Source of the DNA: Vulgatibacter incomptus
Lineage (GTDB): Bacteria > Myxococcota > Myxococcia > Myxococcales > Vulgatibacteraceae
Assembly (NCBI RefSeq): GCF_001263175.1
Contig: NZ_CP012332.1
Location: 2,291,501-2,355,500 of the forward strand
Direction: 5' to 3'
DNA: 64,000 bases
Shown: in pieces, positions 26,075 to 35,581 of the stretch
Position numbering within the stretch: position 1 is the stretch's first letter
Layout: every line of letters begins with the position of its first letter
Notes under the pieces: model-generated
What the model was told of the DNA's origin: nothing
Seen by the model: the letters and a program-made list of their open reading frames with translations, nothing else
Databases searched by the model: none
Program-made: the position numbers and the translations under genes

Positions 26075-28891
26075 CTAGTGGAAGCCGCTCCAGCGGGTTC
26101 CATCCGGCGTGTAGATGCACGTGGAGCCGTTGTACTGGACGCTCCCGACGATCTCGAACTGCTTGGTCGCAGTAAACACCGAGGTTGCGTTGTGGACGAG
26201 GTTGCCGCCGCAGTAGATGTTGGTCGTCCCGGTGACCGGGGTCCGGGCGTTGCTGAAGTTGTGGACGCCGACCGCGTAGGCGTGGGTCAGGCTCGGGCTG
26301 TTGATCCGGATGTTCTCCGGGCCGGTGCCCACGATGTCGTCCCGATCGAGGCTGGCGGTGGCGTTGGCGTCACCGTCCCACAGCGGGCTCGGCAGGCTTC
26401 CGCGCTGGCAGTTTCCGTAGTAGCAGTCCGCGTTGCTCCACCAGGAGCTCTGGTTCTGCCGGGGGGCGCGGTCCTCGTTCAGCACGTGGATGTCCAGATC
26501 GCCGGCGTTGTCCCAGAAGAGCTCGACCCAGATGCCGCCCCAGGGGGTCGCGGTCAGGCTGTGCTGGCAGGCGCCGCGGTTGCCGAGCTGGTCCGTGACC
26601 ATCAGCTCGAACACGTAGTTACCCACGAGATCCGGGGTGAAGGTCGGGGTGCAGCCCGTCCCGACCGGCCGGACGCTCGAGCCCACCGGCGCGCTCGCCA
26701 CCGTCCAGGAACAGGTCGTCGGGTGGCCGCCAGGGCTGTAGGCCCCGCCGTTGAGCACGATCTGGGTGTTCACCGTCACCGACTGACCCGCCGCCGGGCA
26801 GATCGCCGTCGGCCAATCGCAGAGGACGCCGCAGGCTTCGTCCGTGCCCTGGCCCTGGGTCTCCACCAAGAACGGCTCATCGACGCCCTGCATCCAGACC
26901 TCGACCTTACCCACGTCCCGGACCAGATCCAGGGGCTTGTACGACGCCAGGAAGCCCTTCGTGCCATTCGAAGCGATCGTGACCGGGAGCGCCTCGTCTG
27001 AACGGGCCGTGAAGCGCTGCGAGTAGCCGGAGGCCATCGAAACCCGGGAGATCTTGACGACGTCCGTTCCGCAGTTCCGCACCACGAAGGGCTTGTAGAC
27101 CTGCAGCGATTGCGGAACCGCAGGGACCGGGCCGAAGGCAACCGGGTTCGGATCCGCCGAGAGGCAGAAGGACGTGGCGAGACCGCTGATCGGCACCACG
27201 GCCCGAGGCGTCTCCACATCGGAGTGGTTGAAGTAGAGGTTGGCACGATCGATGACGCCGGTGATCCGGGTCGGCTGGTAGCGGATCCCCACGGAGATCT
27301 TCTCCCCCGGCGCCAGGATCTTGGAGCCGTTGGGCAGGCCCGGAGCCGCGAAGACCCGATTCTCGGACTCGACGGCGAAGTTCCACACCAGGCACTCCGT
27401 CGTGCCCTGGTTCGTGACCTCGATGGGGAGCTGGACGCCCCGGCCCACCGTCACCGCGCCAAAGCGCAGAGACGACGGGGAGATGTCCAGGTCGCAGGGC
27501 GGGAGCTCGACCACGTTCGCCATCAGGTGGACCGTGACGTACGGCTGCTCCGCCGACATCGCGCCGTTCACGTAGATCGGGAAGTCGAGCTCGGCGGGAT
27601 ACTCCTGGAGCTCGCTGCCCTTGAAGGTGACCTCGAAGGCCATCGTGTTCGCATTCTGGGAATTCAGGTGCCACGGAGCCGACGTGCCATCGACGGCCGC
27701 CACGGTGTAGTTGGCCGGCTCGCTGGGCGGATAGAGCTCGATCGCGACGCTCTCGCCGATGTTCTGAAGGATGAAGGTCTTCTTCGCGGCGAAGTTCTTC
27801 GGCTGCCTGCCGAAGTCCACCGTCCCCGGATCGGCCTCCACCTCGATGCCGCCGCTCTTCCCGTCGACCGGGACCTCGAAGTAGAGCCCATCGGGGCCCA
27901 TCACCTGGATCTTGGCGAACTTCCGGGGCTCGGCCTGGGCCTCGGCCTTGAAGGAGATCGGCACCTGGACGGTTTCGCTCGACTGCACGACGAAGGGAAC
28001 GGCGAGGGTCGCCACCGAGAATTCAGTCGGGGGCGCGTCCTGGTGGGCCGGATCGCGGTCCGGATCGGGGACGAGGAAGACGGAGGTGACGGTCGCAGGA
28101 AAGTCGCCGACGTTCTGGATGCCGAAGTAATTGGTCTTCGACTCGTTCGGAGTCACCGTCCCGAAGCTCACGACCGACGGCGAGGGACGGAGCATCGTCG
28201 CCCCGCCCGAGCCCACCAGCTGGACCCGGACGTCCTGGCAGCTGGCGCACGGACGCAGCAGGAGGGAGGCCGCGTGGGGGCCGCGGTTGGCAGGCGTGAA
28301 CGAGACGTCGATCGCGCGGGTCGCCCCGCCCGGAAGCTCGACGGCGCCGTCGTCGACCCGGAACGCCGTGCGATCGCTGCCGCCCGTGATCGAGAGCGTC
28401 AGGTTCACGCTCTTCTCGACCAGATTCGTGAGATCGAGGGGCAAGGTCTTGGTGTCGCCGAGCTTGATGGTCCCGAAGTCCAGGACCTCGACCACCTCCA
28501 CCACGCGCTTCACGCCTTCGCCCTTGAGGTCGAGGGTGATGAGCTCGTTCTTGGCGTTGGACAGCGAGATCTTCAGCTGGCCGTCGAAGGGCTCCTCTCG
28601 AAGCGGGAAGAAGGCGATCTTCACCTCGGCCCTCCCGCCGGGCGCCAGCGAGAGCTCGGACGGCCGCATGTCGTAGCCGCTAGGGAAGTCGGACGCCCTC
28701 ACCTGCACCTGGGACCGGCCCGTGTTGGAAAGGGTCACGAGCTTCGAGGCCTCGGTCCCCACGAAGACCTGGCCGAAATCGATATTGTCAGGGTCTGCCT
28801 CGATGACGCCGCGGGCGGTCCCTACTACATCCTTTGCGCACGCACCGAGCAGCAGCGGCACCATCATCAGTCCTAAAAAGAGACGTCGCAT
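26075..28891 (-). CDS. Multi-domain lipoprotein B of the tandem family
   Basis: A 938-residue paralog of A, C, D and E. ATG 28891 follows GGAGGAGG at six bases, and the signal peptide ends LLLGAC (C18). Six HYDIN-like domains occupy roughly residues 25-685, with paired cysteines at CASCQD, CDLDIS/TTEC and SFCLSADPN/RNCG. CGVLC opens the PKD-like domain (about 690-780). The YfaP-like domain (DLDIHVLNEDR, DCYYGNCQ, SLDRDDIVGTGPEN) runs to the end DGTRWSGFH. The predicted product is exported, lipidated and disulfide-stabilised. It is separated from gene C by 450 bases, so it may have its own promoter. No catalytic motif is visible. Confidence 0.9.
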   Translation of the reverse strand: MRRLFLGLMMVPLLLGACAKDVVGTARGVIEADPDNIDFGQVFVGTEASKLVTLSNTGRSQVQVRASDFPSGYDMRPSELSLAPGGRAEVKIAFFPLREEPFDGQLKISLSNAKNELITLDLKGEGVKRVVEVVEVLDFGTIKLGDTKTLPLDLTNLVEKSVNLTLSITGGSDRTAFRVDDGAVELPGGATRAIDVSFTPANRGPHAASLLLRPCASCQDVRVQLVGSGGATMLRPSPSVVSFGTVTPNESKTNYFGIQNVGDFPATVTSVFLVPDPDRDPAHQDAPPTEFSVATLAVPFVVQSSETVQVPISFKAEAQAEPRKFAKIQVMGPDGLYFEVPVDGKSGGIEVEADPGTVDFGRQPKNFAAKKTFILQNIGESVAIELYPPSEPANYTVAAVDGTSAPWHLNSQNANTMAFEVTFKGSELQEYPAELDFPIYVNGAMSAEQPYVTVHLMANVVELPPCDLDISPSSLRFGAVTVGRGVQLPIEVTNQGTTECLVWNFAVESENRVFAAPGLPNGSKILAPGEKISVGIRYQPTRITGVIDRANLYFNHSDVETPRAVVPISGLATSFCLSADPNPVAFGPVPAVPQSLQVYKPFVVRNCGTDVVKISRVSMASGYSQRFTARSDEALPVTIASNGTKGFLASYKPLDLVRDVGKVEVWMQGVDEPFLVETQGQGTDEACGVLCDWPTAICPAAGQSVTVNTQIVLNGGAYSPGGHPTTCSWTVASAPVGSSVRPVGTGCTPTFTPDLVGNYVFELMVTDQLGNRGACQHSLTATPWGGIWVELFWDNAGDLDIHVLNEDRAPRQNQSSWWSNADCYYGNCQRGSLPSPLWDGDANATASLDRDDIVGTGPENIRINSPSLTHAYAVGVHNFSNARTPVTGTTNIYCGGNLVHNATSVFTATKQFEIVGSVQYNGSTCIYTPDGTRWSGFH

Positions 28892-29341
28892 CCGCGTCCT
28901 CCTCCAAAGAGTCCACACAAGCATGTGCGACCAAGGACACGGAGATCAATGATACATATTTGAGCACCAACGGAAAGTTTCACGCATGCCGAGCTGAAGG
29001 TTCGCCGTGCGATGACCAAAAGGTTCTTCAACGATCGCCGGAGCCGTGCAACCAGTCCATTCGGCTATCGTCGGGAATTCCGGCCGAATCGCAGCCGACG
29101 TATTCGTCGCGCCGTGGCGCCCATGTGGCTCATGAAAAAGAAAATCGGCACCGAGAGTCCCCAGGTGCCGTTCGAGACCAAAATCGAATTTCATGCCGGC
29201 GGAAGGCTTCGGCGATGGCGGCACCCCGCCCTCCCCTCGCGGATGGAATCGGCGGCAGGTTGCCCCGCCGCCGATTCGGACTCCAACGCCTGCCATCCCC
29301 CGCCCGCCCCGCAACGCGAGGCGGGCGATCTCCGCGAGACC
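28892..29341. other. 450-base spacer between lipoprotein genes B and C
   Basis: This is the longest spacer of the array. It holds the gene C hairpin (29246-29277) and a lower-GC patch near 28945-28985 that could contain the gene B promoter (CAAATATGTATCAT on the minus strand). A smaller inverted repeat, ATTCGGC...GCCGAAT, lies at 29059-29089. I see no coding frame with neighbour-like codon use and no clear -35/-10 pair. Confidence 0.4.
29246..29277 (-). terminator. GGCGGC hairpin after gene C
   Basis: Arms GAATCGGCGGC (29246-29256) and GCCGCCGATTC (29267-29277) pair perfectly over 11 bases around AGGTTGCCCC, which can extend the stem by two further pairs past one mismatch. It lies 64 bases after the stop of gene C and has no T tract. 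Same core as the hairpins after B, D and E. Confidence 0.6.
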
Positions 29342-32149
29342 TCAGTGGTAGTTGTTCCAGCGGGTCCCGTCTCGCGTGAAGATACACGTCGAACCGGTGT
29401 ACTGAACGCTCCCGAGGATCTCGAACTGGGCTGTCGAGGTGAAGGTCGAGTCCGCGTTGTGGACCAGGGTGCCGTCGCAGTAGACGTTCGTCGTCACGGT
29501 CACCGGAGTCTGCCGGTTGCCCCAGTTGTGGATGCCGATGGCGTACGGGTGGGTCAGGCTCGGTCTGTTGACGCGGGTATTCTCGGGTCCGAACCCATTT
29601 CTGTCGTCCCGATCGAGGCTCCCCGTCATGTCGATGTTGCCGTCCCACAGCGGGTTCGGGCGGCTTCCGTTGTAGCAATTCCCGAAGTAGCAATCCGAAG
29701 GGTTCGTGAACCAGCTGTTCTGGTTATGCCGATCGCCGAGGGCCTCGTTCAGCACGTGGAGATCGATGTCGCCCGACCTGTCCCAGAAGGTCTCGACCCA
29801 GAGGCCGTCCCAGGCGGTCGCCGTCAGGCCGTGCTGGCATGCGCCACGGTTCCCTAGCTGGTCCGTGACCATCAGCTCGAAGACGTAGTTGCCCACGAGG
29901 TCCGGGGTGAAGGTCGGGGTGCAGCCCGCGCTCGGCCGGGCTGTAGAGCCGACCGGCGCGCTCGCCACCGTCCACGCGCACGTGGTCGGGTGACCGCCGG
30001 GGCTGGTGGCCCCGCCGTTGAGCACGATCTGGGTGTTTACGGTCACCGACTGATTCGCCTCGGGGCAGATCGCGGTCGGCCAATCGCAGAGGACGCCGCA
30101 GCCGCCCTCCGTGCCCTGGCCCTGGGTCTCGACCAGGAACGGCTCGTCTACGCCCTGCGTCCAGACCTCGATCTTCCCCACGTCCCGGACCAGATCCAGG
30201 GGCTTGTAGGACGCAAGGAAGCTCTTCGTGCCGTTCGAGGTGATCGTGACCGGGAGCGTCTCATCGGCTCGGGCCGTGAAGCGCTGCGAGTAGCCGGAGG
30301 CCATCGAAACCCGGGAGATCTTGACGGGCTCCGGCCCGCAGTTCCGCACGAGGAAGGGCTTGAAGACCTGCTGCGACTGCGGCACCGCGCCGAAGGCGAC
30401 CGGACTCGGATCCGCCGAGAGGCAGAAGGACGTGGCCAGACCGCTGATCGGCACCACGAAGCGGGGCGCCTCCGCGCTCGAGTGGTTGAAGTAGAGGTTG
30501 GACCGATCGATGACGCCGGTGATCCGGGTCGGCTGATAGCGGATCCCCACGGTGATCGTGTCACCCGGCGCCAGGACCTGGGAGCCGGTGGGCAGCCCCG
30601 GAGCCGCGAAGGCCCGATTGTCGAAATCGAGGTCGAAGTTCCACACCAGGCACTCCGTCGTGCCCTGGTTCGTGATTTCGATGGGGAGCTGGACGCCGCG
30701 GTTCACCGTCACCGCGCCAAAGCGCAGAGACGACGGGGAGATGTCCAGGTCGCAGGGCGGGAGCTCGACCACGTTCGCCATCAGGTGGACGGTGACGAAC
30801 GACTGCTCCGCCGACATCGCACCGTTCACGTAGATTGGGAAGTCGATCTCGGCGGGATATTCCTGGATCTCGCTGCCCGTGAAGGTGACCTCGAAGGCCA
30901 TGGAGCCGGCATTCTGGGAATCCAGGACCCAGGGAGGCGACGTGCCATCGACAGCAGCCACGGAGTAGTTGGCCTGCTCGCTGGGCGGATAGAGCTCGAT
31001 CGCGACGCTCTCGCCGGTGTTTCGGATCAGGAAGGTCTGCTTCGCGGCGAAGTTCTTCGGCTGCCTGCCGAAGTCCACCGTCTCCGGTTCGGCGACCACC
31101 TCGATGCCGCCGCTCTTCCCGTCGACCGGCACCTCGAAGTAGAGGCGATCGTCGGGGCCCATCACCCGGATCTTGGCGTACTTCCGCGGCTCGGCAAGGG
31201 CCGCGGCCCGGAAGGCGACCGGCACCTCGATGGTCGCGCCCACCTCCACCTCGAAGGCGTCGTGGTTCCCCGGGAGCGAGAACTCCGACAGAAGCTCGTC
31301 GCTACCGCCGCTCCGAACCGGATCGTCGACGAGGGTCATGGAGGTGACGATCGCCGGGAAGTCGCCGATGTTCTGGATGGCGAACCAGCTGCTCTTCGAT
31401 TGGCCGGGCGCGACCGTGCCCACGCTCACCGTCGGCGGCGAGGCGCGGAGCTCCGTGATACCGCCGGTGCCCACGAGCTGGACCCGGACGTCCTGGCAGC
31501 TGGCGCACGGACGCAGCAGGAGGGAGGCCGCGTGGGGGCCGCGGTTGGCGGGCGTGAACGAGACGTCGATCGCGCGGGTCGTCCCGCCCGGAAGCTCGAC
31601 GGCCCCGTCGTCGACCCGGAAGGCCGTGCGATCGCTGCCGCCCGCGATCGAGAGCGCCAGGTTCAGGCTCTTATCGATCAGGTTCGTGAGATCGAGAGGC
31701 AGGGTCTTGGTCTCGCCGAGCTTGATGACCCCGAAGTCGAGGACCTCGACCGGGTCCACCACGCGCTTCACGCCCTCGCCCTCGAGGTCGAGCGCGATGA
31801 GCTCGTTCTTCGCGTTTGACAGCGAGATCTTCAGCTGGCCGTCGAAGCGCTCCTCCCGAAGCGGGAAGAAGGCGATCTTCACCTCGGCCTTCGCGCCGGG
31901 CGCCAGGGTGAGCTCGGACGGCCGCATGTCGTAGCCGCTAGGGATGTCGGAGGCCCTCACTTGCACCAGGGAGCGGCCCATATTGGAGAGCGTGACGAGC
32001 TTCGAGGCCTCGGTCCCTACGAAGACCTGGCCGAATTGGATCAAATTGGAGTCTGCGACCACATTGCCGCGGACGTCCCCGAGGTCGGGCTTGGAACATC
32101 CACCGATCAGCAACGGAATTAGAAGCATCCAAATATGGAGACACCGCAT
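29342..32149 (-). CDS. Multi-domain lipoprotein C of the tandem family
   Basis: A 935-residue paralog. ATG 32149 follows AAGGAGG and the signal ends LLIGGC (C18). The frame is open 80 codons upstream, but only this start gives a lipobox. The domain plan is the same as in B, D and E: six HYDIN-like domains, PKD-like, then YfaP-like. Differences include a longer third domain (SGGSDELLSEFSLPGNHDAFEVEVG), loss of three residues at FGAVPQSQQVF and a YfaP segment of the type SWFTNPSDCYFGNCYNG shared with E. The end is DGTRWNNYH. Probably outer-membrane or surface exposed; function unknown. Confidence 0.9.
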   Translation of the reverse strand: MRCLHIWMLLIPLLIGGCSKPDLGDVRGNVVADSNLIQFGQVFVGTEASKLVTLSNMGRSLVQVRASDIPSGYDMRPSELTLAPGAKAEVKIAFFPLREERFDGQLKISLSNAKNELIALDLEGEGVKRVVDPVEVLDFGVIKLGETKTLPLDLTNLIDKSLNLALSIAGGSDRTAFRVDDGAVELPGGTTRAIDVSFTPANRGPHAASLLLRPCASCQDVRVQLVGTGGITELRASPPTVSVGTVAPGQSKSSWFAIQNIGDFPAIVTSMTLVDDPVRSGGSDELLSEFSLPGNHDAFEVEVGATIEVPVAFRAAALAEPRKYAKIRVMGPDDRLYFEVPVDGKSGGIEVVAEPETVDFGRQPKNFAAKQTFLIRNTGESVAIELYPPSEQANYSVAAVDGTSPPWVLDSQNAGSMAFEVTFTGSEIQEYPAEIDFPIYVNGAMSAEQSFVTVHLMANVVELPPCDLDISPSSLRFGAVTVNRGVQLPIEITNQGTTECLVWNFDLDFDNRAFAAPGLPTGSQVLAPGDTITVGIRYQPTRITGVIDRSNLYFNHSSAEAPRFVVPISGLATSFCLSADPSPVAFGAVPQSQQVFKPFLVRNCGPEPVKISRVSMASGYSQRFTARADETLPVTITSNGTKSFLASYKPLDLVRDVGKIEVWTQGVDEPFLVETQGQGTEGGCGVLCDWPTAICPEANQSVTVNTQIVLNGGATSPGGHPTTCAWTVASAPVGSTARPSAGCTPTFTPDLVGNYVFELMVTDQLGNRGACQHGLTATAWDGLWVETFWDRSGDIDLHVLNEALGDRHNQNSWFTNPSDCYFGNCYNGSRPNPLWDGNIDMTGSLDRDDRNGFGPENTRVNRPSLTHPYAIGIHNWGNRQTPVTVTTNVYCDGTLVHNADSTFTSTAQFEILGSVQYTGSTCIFTRDGTRWNNYH

Positions 32150-32349
32150 CGCCGTCCTCCTTTTCAGAATACACTCTACAAATGTACGAATGAGGCCGGT
32201 TGGATCACCAAGTGTTCCCTGGGCGCAGTGGCTCGACGGACCTCGCCGAAGCCTGCCGGCAAGAAGATCCGATCCTGATTGATTTCCCATCCTCCGATTC
32301 CGCCCTCGCAGGGGGACCGGACGGCCGTCGGCACCCCTGTTAAAAGCGA

Positions 32350-32378
32350 ATCGGCGGCAGGGAAGCCCTGCCGCCGAT
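32350..32378 (-). terminator. GGCGGCAGGG hairpin after gene D
   Basis: Perfect 13-base-pair stem, ATCGGCGGCAGGG (32350-32362) with CCCTGCCGCCGAT (32366-32378), loop AAG. The minus-strand flank reads TCGCTTTTAAC, a weak T tract, making it the most terminator-like of the four recurrent hairpins. It lies 68 bases after the stop of gene D. Confidence 0.68.
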
Positions 32379-32446
32379 CTGCTCTTCATCCTGGCATCAC
32401 GCCTGCTGCCCCGATCTTCGACGAGGCAAGCAGACGCCGCCGGGGA

Positions 32447-35260
32447 CTAGTGGAACCCGGTCCAGCGAGTACCGTCCCGCGTGAAGATGCAGGTGGACCC
32501 GTTGTACTGAGCGCTCCCGACGATCTCGAACTGCTTGGTCGCAGTGAACACCGTGGTGGCGTTGAACGCGAGCGAGCCACCGCAGTAGAGGTTCGTCGTT
32601 ACGTTGATCGGATTCCGGGAGTTGCTGAAGTTGTGGATCCCGATGGCGTATGGGTGGGTCAGGCTCGGGCTGTTGATCCGGATGTTCTCCGGGCCCGTGC
32701 CAGGGATGTCGTCGCGGTCGAGGCTCGCCGTCATGTTGATGTCGTTATCCCACAGCGGGTTCGGCCGGCTACCGAGCTGGCAGTCTCCGTAGTAGCAGTC
32801 CGCGCTGCTCCACCAGCTGGCCTGGTTCCCCCTGGCGCCGCGATCCTCGTTCACCAGGTGGAGATCGATGTCACCCGCCGCGTCCCAGAAGGTCTCCACC
32901 CAGAGGCCGCCCCAGGGGGTCGCCGTCAGGCTGTGCTGACACGCGCCACGGTTGCCGAGCTGGTCGGTAACCATCAGCTCGAACACGTAGTTGCCCACGA
33001 GATCCGGGGTGAAGGTCGGGGTGCACCCCCCTCCGACCGGCCGGGCGCTCGAGCCCACCGGCGCGCTCGCGACCGTCCACGAACAGGTGGTCGGGTGGCC
33101 GCCGGGGCTGTAGGCCCCGCCGCTGAGCACGATCTGCGTGTTCACCGTCACCGACTGACCCGCCGCCGGGCAGATCGCCGTCGGCCAATCGCAGAGGACG
33201 CCGCAAATATCGTCCGTGCCCTGGCCCTGGGTCTCGACCAGGAACGGCTCGTCGACGCCCTGCATCCAGACCTCGACCTTACCCACGTCCCGAACCAGAT
33301 CCAGGGGCTTGTACGACGCCAGGAAGCTCTTCGTGCCATTCGAGGCGATCGTGACCGGGAGGGTCTCGTCGGATCGAGCCGTGAAACGCTGCGAGTAGCC
33401 GGAGGCCATCGATACCCGGGAGATCCGGACGGCGTCCGTTCCACAGTTCCGGACGACGAAGGGCTTGAACACCTGCAGCGACTGCGGAACCGCAGGAACC
33501 GGGCCGAAGGCGACCGGGTTCGGATCCGCCGAGAGGCAGAAGGACGTCGCGAGACCGCTGATCGCCACCACGGCCCGAGGCGTCTCCACATCGGAGTGGT
33601 TGAAGTAGAGGTTGGTACGATCGATGACGCCGGTGATCCGGGTCGGCTGGTAGCGGATCCCCACGGTGATCTTGTCACCCGGCGCCAGGACCTGGGAGCC
33701 GTTGGGCAGGCCCGGAGCCGCGAAGGCCCGATTTTCGGTGTCGAGGGCGAAGTTCCACACCAGGCACTCCGTCGTGCCCTGGTTCGTGATCTCGATGGGG
33801 AGCTGGACGCCGCGGTTCACCGTCACCGCGCCAAAGCGCAGAGAGGACGGGGAGATATCCAGGTCGCAGGCCGGGAGCTCGACCACGTTCGCCATCAGGT
33901 GGACCGTGACGAACGGCTGCTCCGCCGACATCGCGCCGCCCACGTAGATCGGGAAGTCCATCTCGGCGGGATACTCCTGGATCTCGCTGCCCTTGAAGGT
34001 GACCTCGAAGGCCATCGAGTTCGCATTCTGGGAATTCAGGTGCCAGGGAGCCGACGTGCCATCGACGGCCGCCACGGTGTAGTTGGCCTGCTCGCTGGGC
34101 GGATAGAGCTCGAGCGCGACGCTCTCGCCGCTGTTTCGGATCATGAAGGTCTTCTTCGCGGCGAAGTTCTTCGGCTGCCTGCCGAAGTCCACCGTCTTCG
34201 GATCGGCCTCCACCTCGATGCCGCCGCTCTTCCCGTCGACCGGGACCTCGAAGTAGAGCCCATCGGGGCCCATCACCTGGACCTTTGCGAACTTCCGGGA
34301 ATCGGCAGCTGTGGCGTCGAAGGAGACCGCCACGTCGACGGTCGCGCTCACCCCCACCTCGAACTCGCCGGTCGCCGCGAGCGAGAACTCCCGCGGAGCC
34401 TCCCCTTCGGTGGCGGGATCCCGAACCGGGTCGCCGACGAGGGTCATGGAAGTGACGGTCGCCGGGAAGTCACCGATGTTCTGGATGGAGAAGTAGCGGG
34501 TATTCGACTCACCGGGGGTCACCGTCCCCAGGCTCAACGTCGGCGGCGAGGCGCGGAGCTCCGTGATACCGCCGGTGCCCACGAGCTGGACGCGGACGTC
34601 CTGGCAGGTCGCGCACGGACGCAGCAGGAGGGAGGCCGCGTGGGGGCCGCGGTTGGCAGGCGTGAACGAGACGTCGATCGCGCGGGTCGCCCCGCCCGGG
34701 AGCTCGACGGCCCCGTCGTCGACCCGGAAGGCAGTGCGATCGCTGCCGCCCGTGATCGAGAGCGTCAGGTTCAGGCTCTTCTCGATCAGGTTCGTGAGAT
34801 CGAGGGGGAGGGTCTTGGTATCGCCGAGCTTGATGGTCCCGAAGTCGAGGACCTCGACCACCTCCACCACGCGCTTCACACCCTCGCCCTTGAGTTCGAG
34901 GGCGATGAGCTCGTTCTTGGCGTTGGACAGCGAGATCTTCAGCTGGCCGTCGAATCGCTCCTCTCGAAGCGGGAAGAAGGCGACCTTCACCTCGGCCTTC
35001 CCGCCGGGCGCCAGGGTGAGCTCGGACGGCCGCATATCGTAGCCGCTAGGGAAGTCGGACGCCCTCACCTGAACCAGGGAGCGGCCCGTGTTGGAGAGCG
35101 TGACGAGCATCGAGGCCTCGGTCCCCACGAAGACCTGGCCGAAGTCGATTTCTGTTGCAGGGTCAGACACGATGACGCCACGGGCGCTTCCGAGCGGCTC
35201 CTTGGCACATCCCACGAGCATCAGCGGGACCAGCAGCAGTCCGTACAAGAAATGTCGCAT
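32447..35260 (-). CDS. Multi-domain lipoprotein D of the tandem family
   Basis: A 937-residue paralog, closest to E through most of its length (both begin MRH, then F or L, LYGLLLVPLMLVGCAKEPL). The start ATG 35260 follows GAGGAAA; the lipidated cysteine is C18. It has six HYDIN-like domains (about 25-685), PKD-like (about 690-780) and YfaP-like (about 790-937). In the YfaP domain it carries the type SWWSSADCYYGDCQLG, shared with A and B rather than with its nearest relative E. The end is DGTRWTGFH. Cys pairs of the HYDIN domains are intact (CATCQD, CDLDIS/TTEC, SFCLSADPN/RNCG). Confidence 0.9.
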   Translation of the reverse strand: MRHFLYGLLLVPLMLVGCAKEPLGSARGVIVSDPATEIDFGQVFVGTEASMLVTLSNTGRSLVQVRASDFPSGYDMRPSELTLAPGGKAEVKVAFFPLREERFDGQLKISLSNAKNELIALELKGEGVKRVVEVVEVLDFGTIKLGDTKTLPLDLTNLIEKSLNLTLSITGGSDRTAFRVDDGAVELPGGATRAIDVSFTPANRGPHAASLLLRPCATCQDVRVQLVGTGGITELRASPPTLSLGTVTPGESNTRYFSIQNIGDFPATVTSMTLVGDPVRDPATEGEAPREFSLAATGEFEVGVSATVDVAVSFDATAADSRKFAKVQVMGPDGLYFEVPVDGKSGGIEVEADPKTVDFGRQPKNFAAKKTFMIRNSGESVALELYPPSEQANYTVAAVDGTSAPWHLNSQNANSMAFEVTFKGSEIQEYPAEMDFPIYVGGAMSAEQPFVTVHLMANVVELPACDLDISPSSLRFGAVTVNRGVQLPIEITNQGTTECLVWNFALDTENRAFAAPGLPNGSQVLAPGDKITVGIRYQPTRITGVIDRTNLYFNHSDVETPRAVVAISGLATSFCLSADPNPVAFGPVPAVPQSLQVFKPFVVRNCGTDAVRISRVSMASGYSQRFTARSDETLPVTIASNGTKSFLASYKPLDLVRDVGKVEVWMQGVDEPFLVETQGQGTDDICGVLCDWPTAICPAAGQSVTVNTQIVLSGGAYSPGGHPTTCSWTVASAPVGSSARPVGGGCTPTFTPDLVGNYVFELMVTDQLGNRGACQHSLTATPWGGLWVETFWDAAGDIDLHLVNEDRGARGNQASWWSSADCYYGDCQLGSRPNPLWDNDINMTASLDRDDIPGTGPENIRINSPSLTHPYAIGIHNFSNSRNPINVTTNLYCGGSLAFNATTVFTATKQFEIVGSAQYNGSTCIFTRDGTRWTGFH

Positions 35261-35581
35261 CGCTTTCCTCCACGAAGGGTGAATCGCTGCAACTCATGTA
35301 GGCAGGACGGCTCCCGGATCACCGCGGAGGCGAAATCGGTAAGATTCCTACAGCTCGCGATTCGGTAGCCCGCAAGGGACTTGAGGACACCGGGCGTGCC
35401 GCGTCCACTCAATTCCCTGATTCATGCGCGATCTCGCGCACTTGGGCCGATACTCGGAGGGCTCGGCGGCAGGGAACCCTGCCGCCGAGGGGACTCCACC
35501 AGCGACGTCCAGCCTGGTGGCAGACTGACTCACAAGTGCCCGCCCCGCGTCTTCACGTGGGGCGGGCACGGTCCACGGGTC
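35261..35581. other. 321-base spacer between lipoprotein genes D and E
   Basis: This holds the hairpin after gene E (35462-35489). The 200 bases nearest gene D should contain its promoter and leader, but no consensus -35/-10 pair is evident. No gene is seen. Confidence 0.4.
35462..35489 (-). terminator. GGCGGCAGGG hairpin after gene E
   Basis: Perfect 13-base-pair stem, CTCGGCGGCAGGG (35462-35474) with CCCTGCCGCCGAG (35477-35489), separated by only two bases (AA), so the top pairs must open. It has no T tract on the minus strand and lies 92 bases after the stop of gene E. Two arm positions differ from the B and D hairpins in a compensatory way (A-T to C-G at the base of the stem). Confidence 0.62.

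Noticed and set aside
25979-35489. Repeated palindromes as a CRISPR-like array
   Set aside because: The spacing is about 3 kb with genes between; there are no short uniform spacers and no cas genes.
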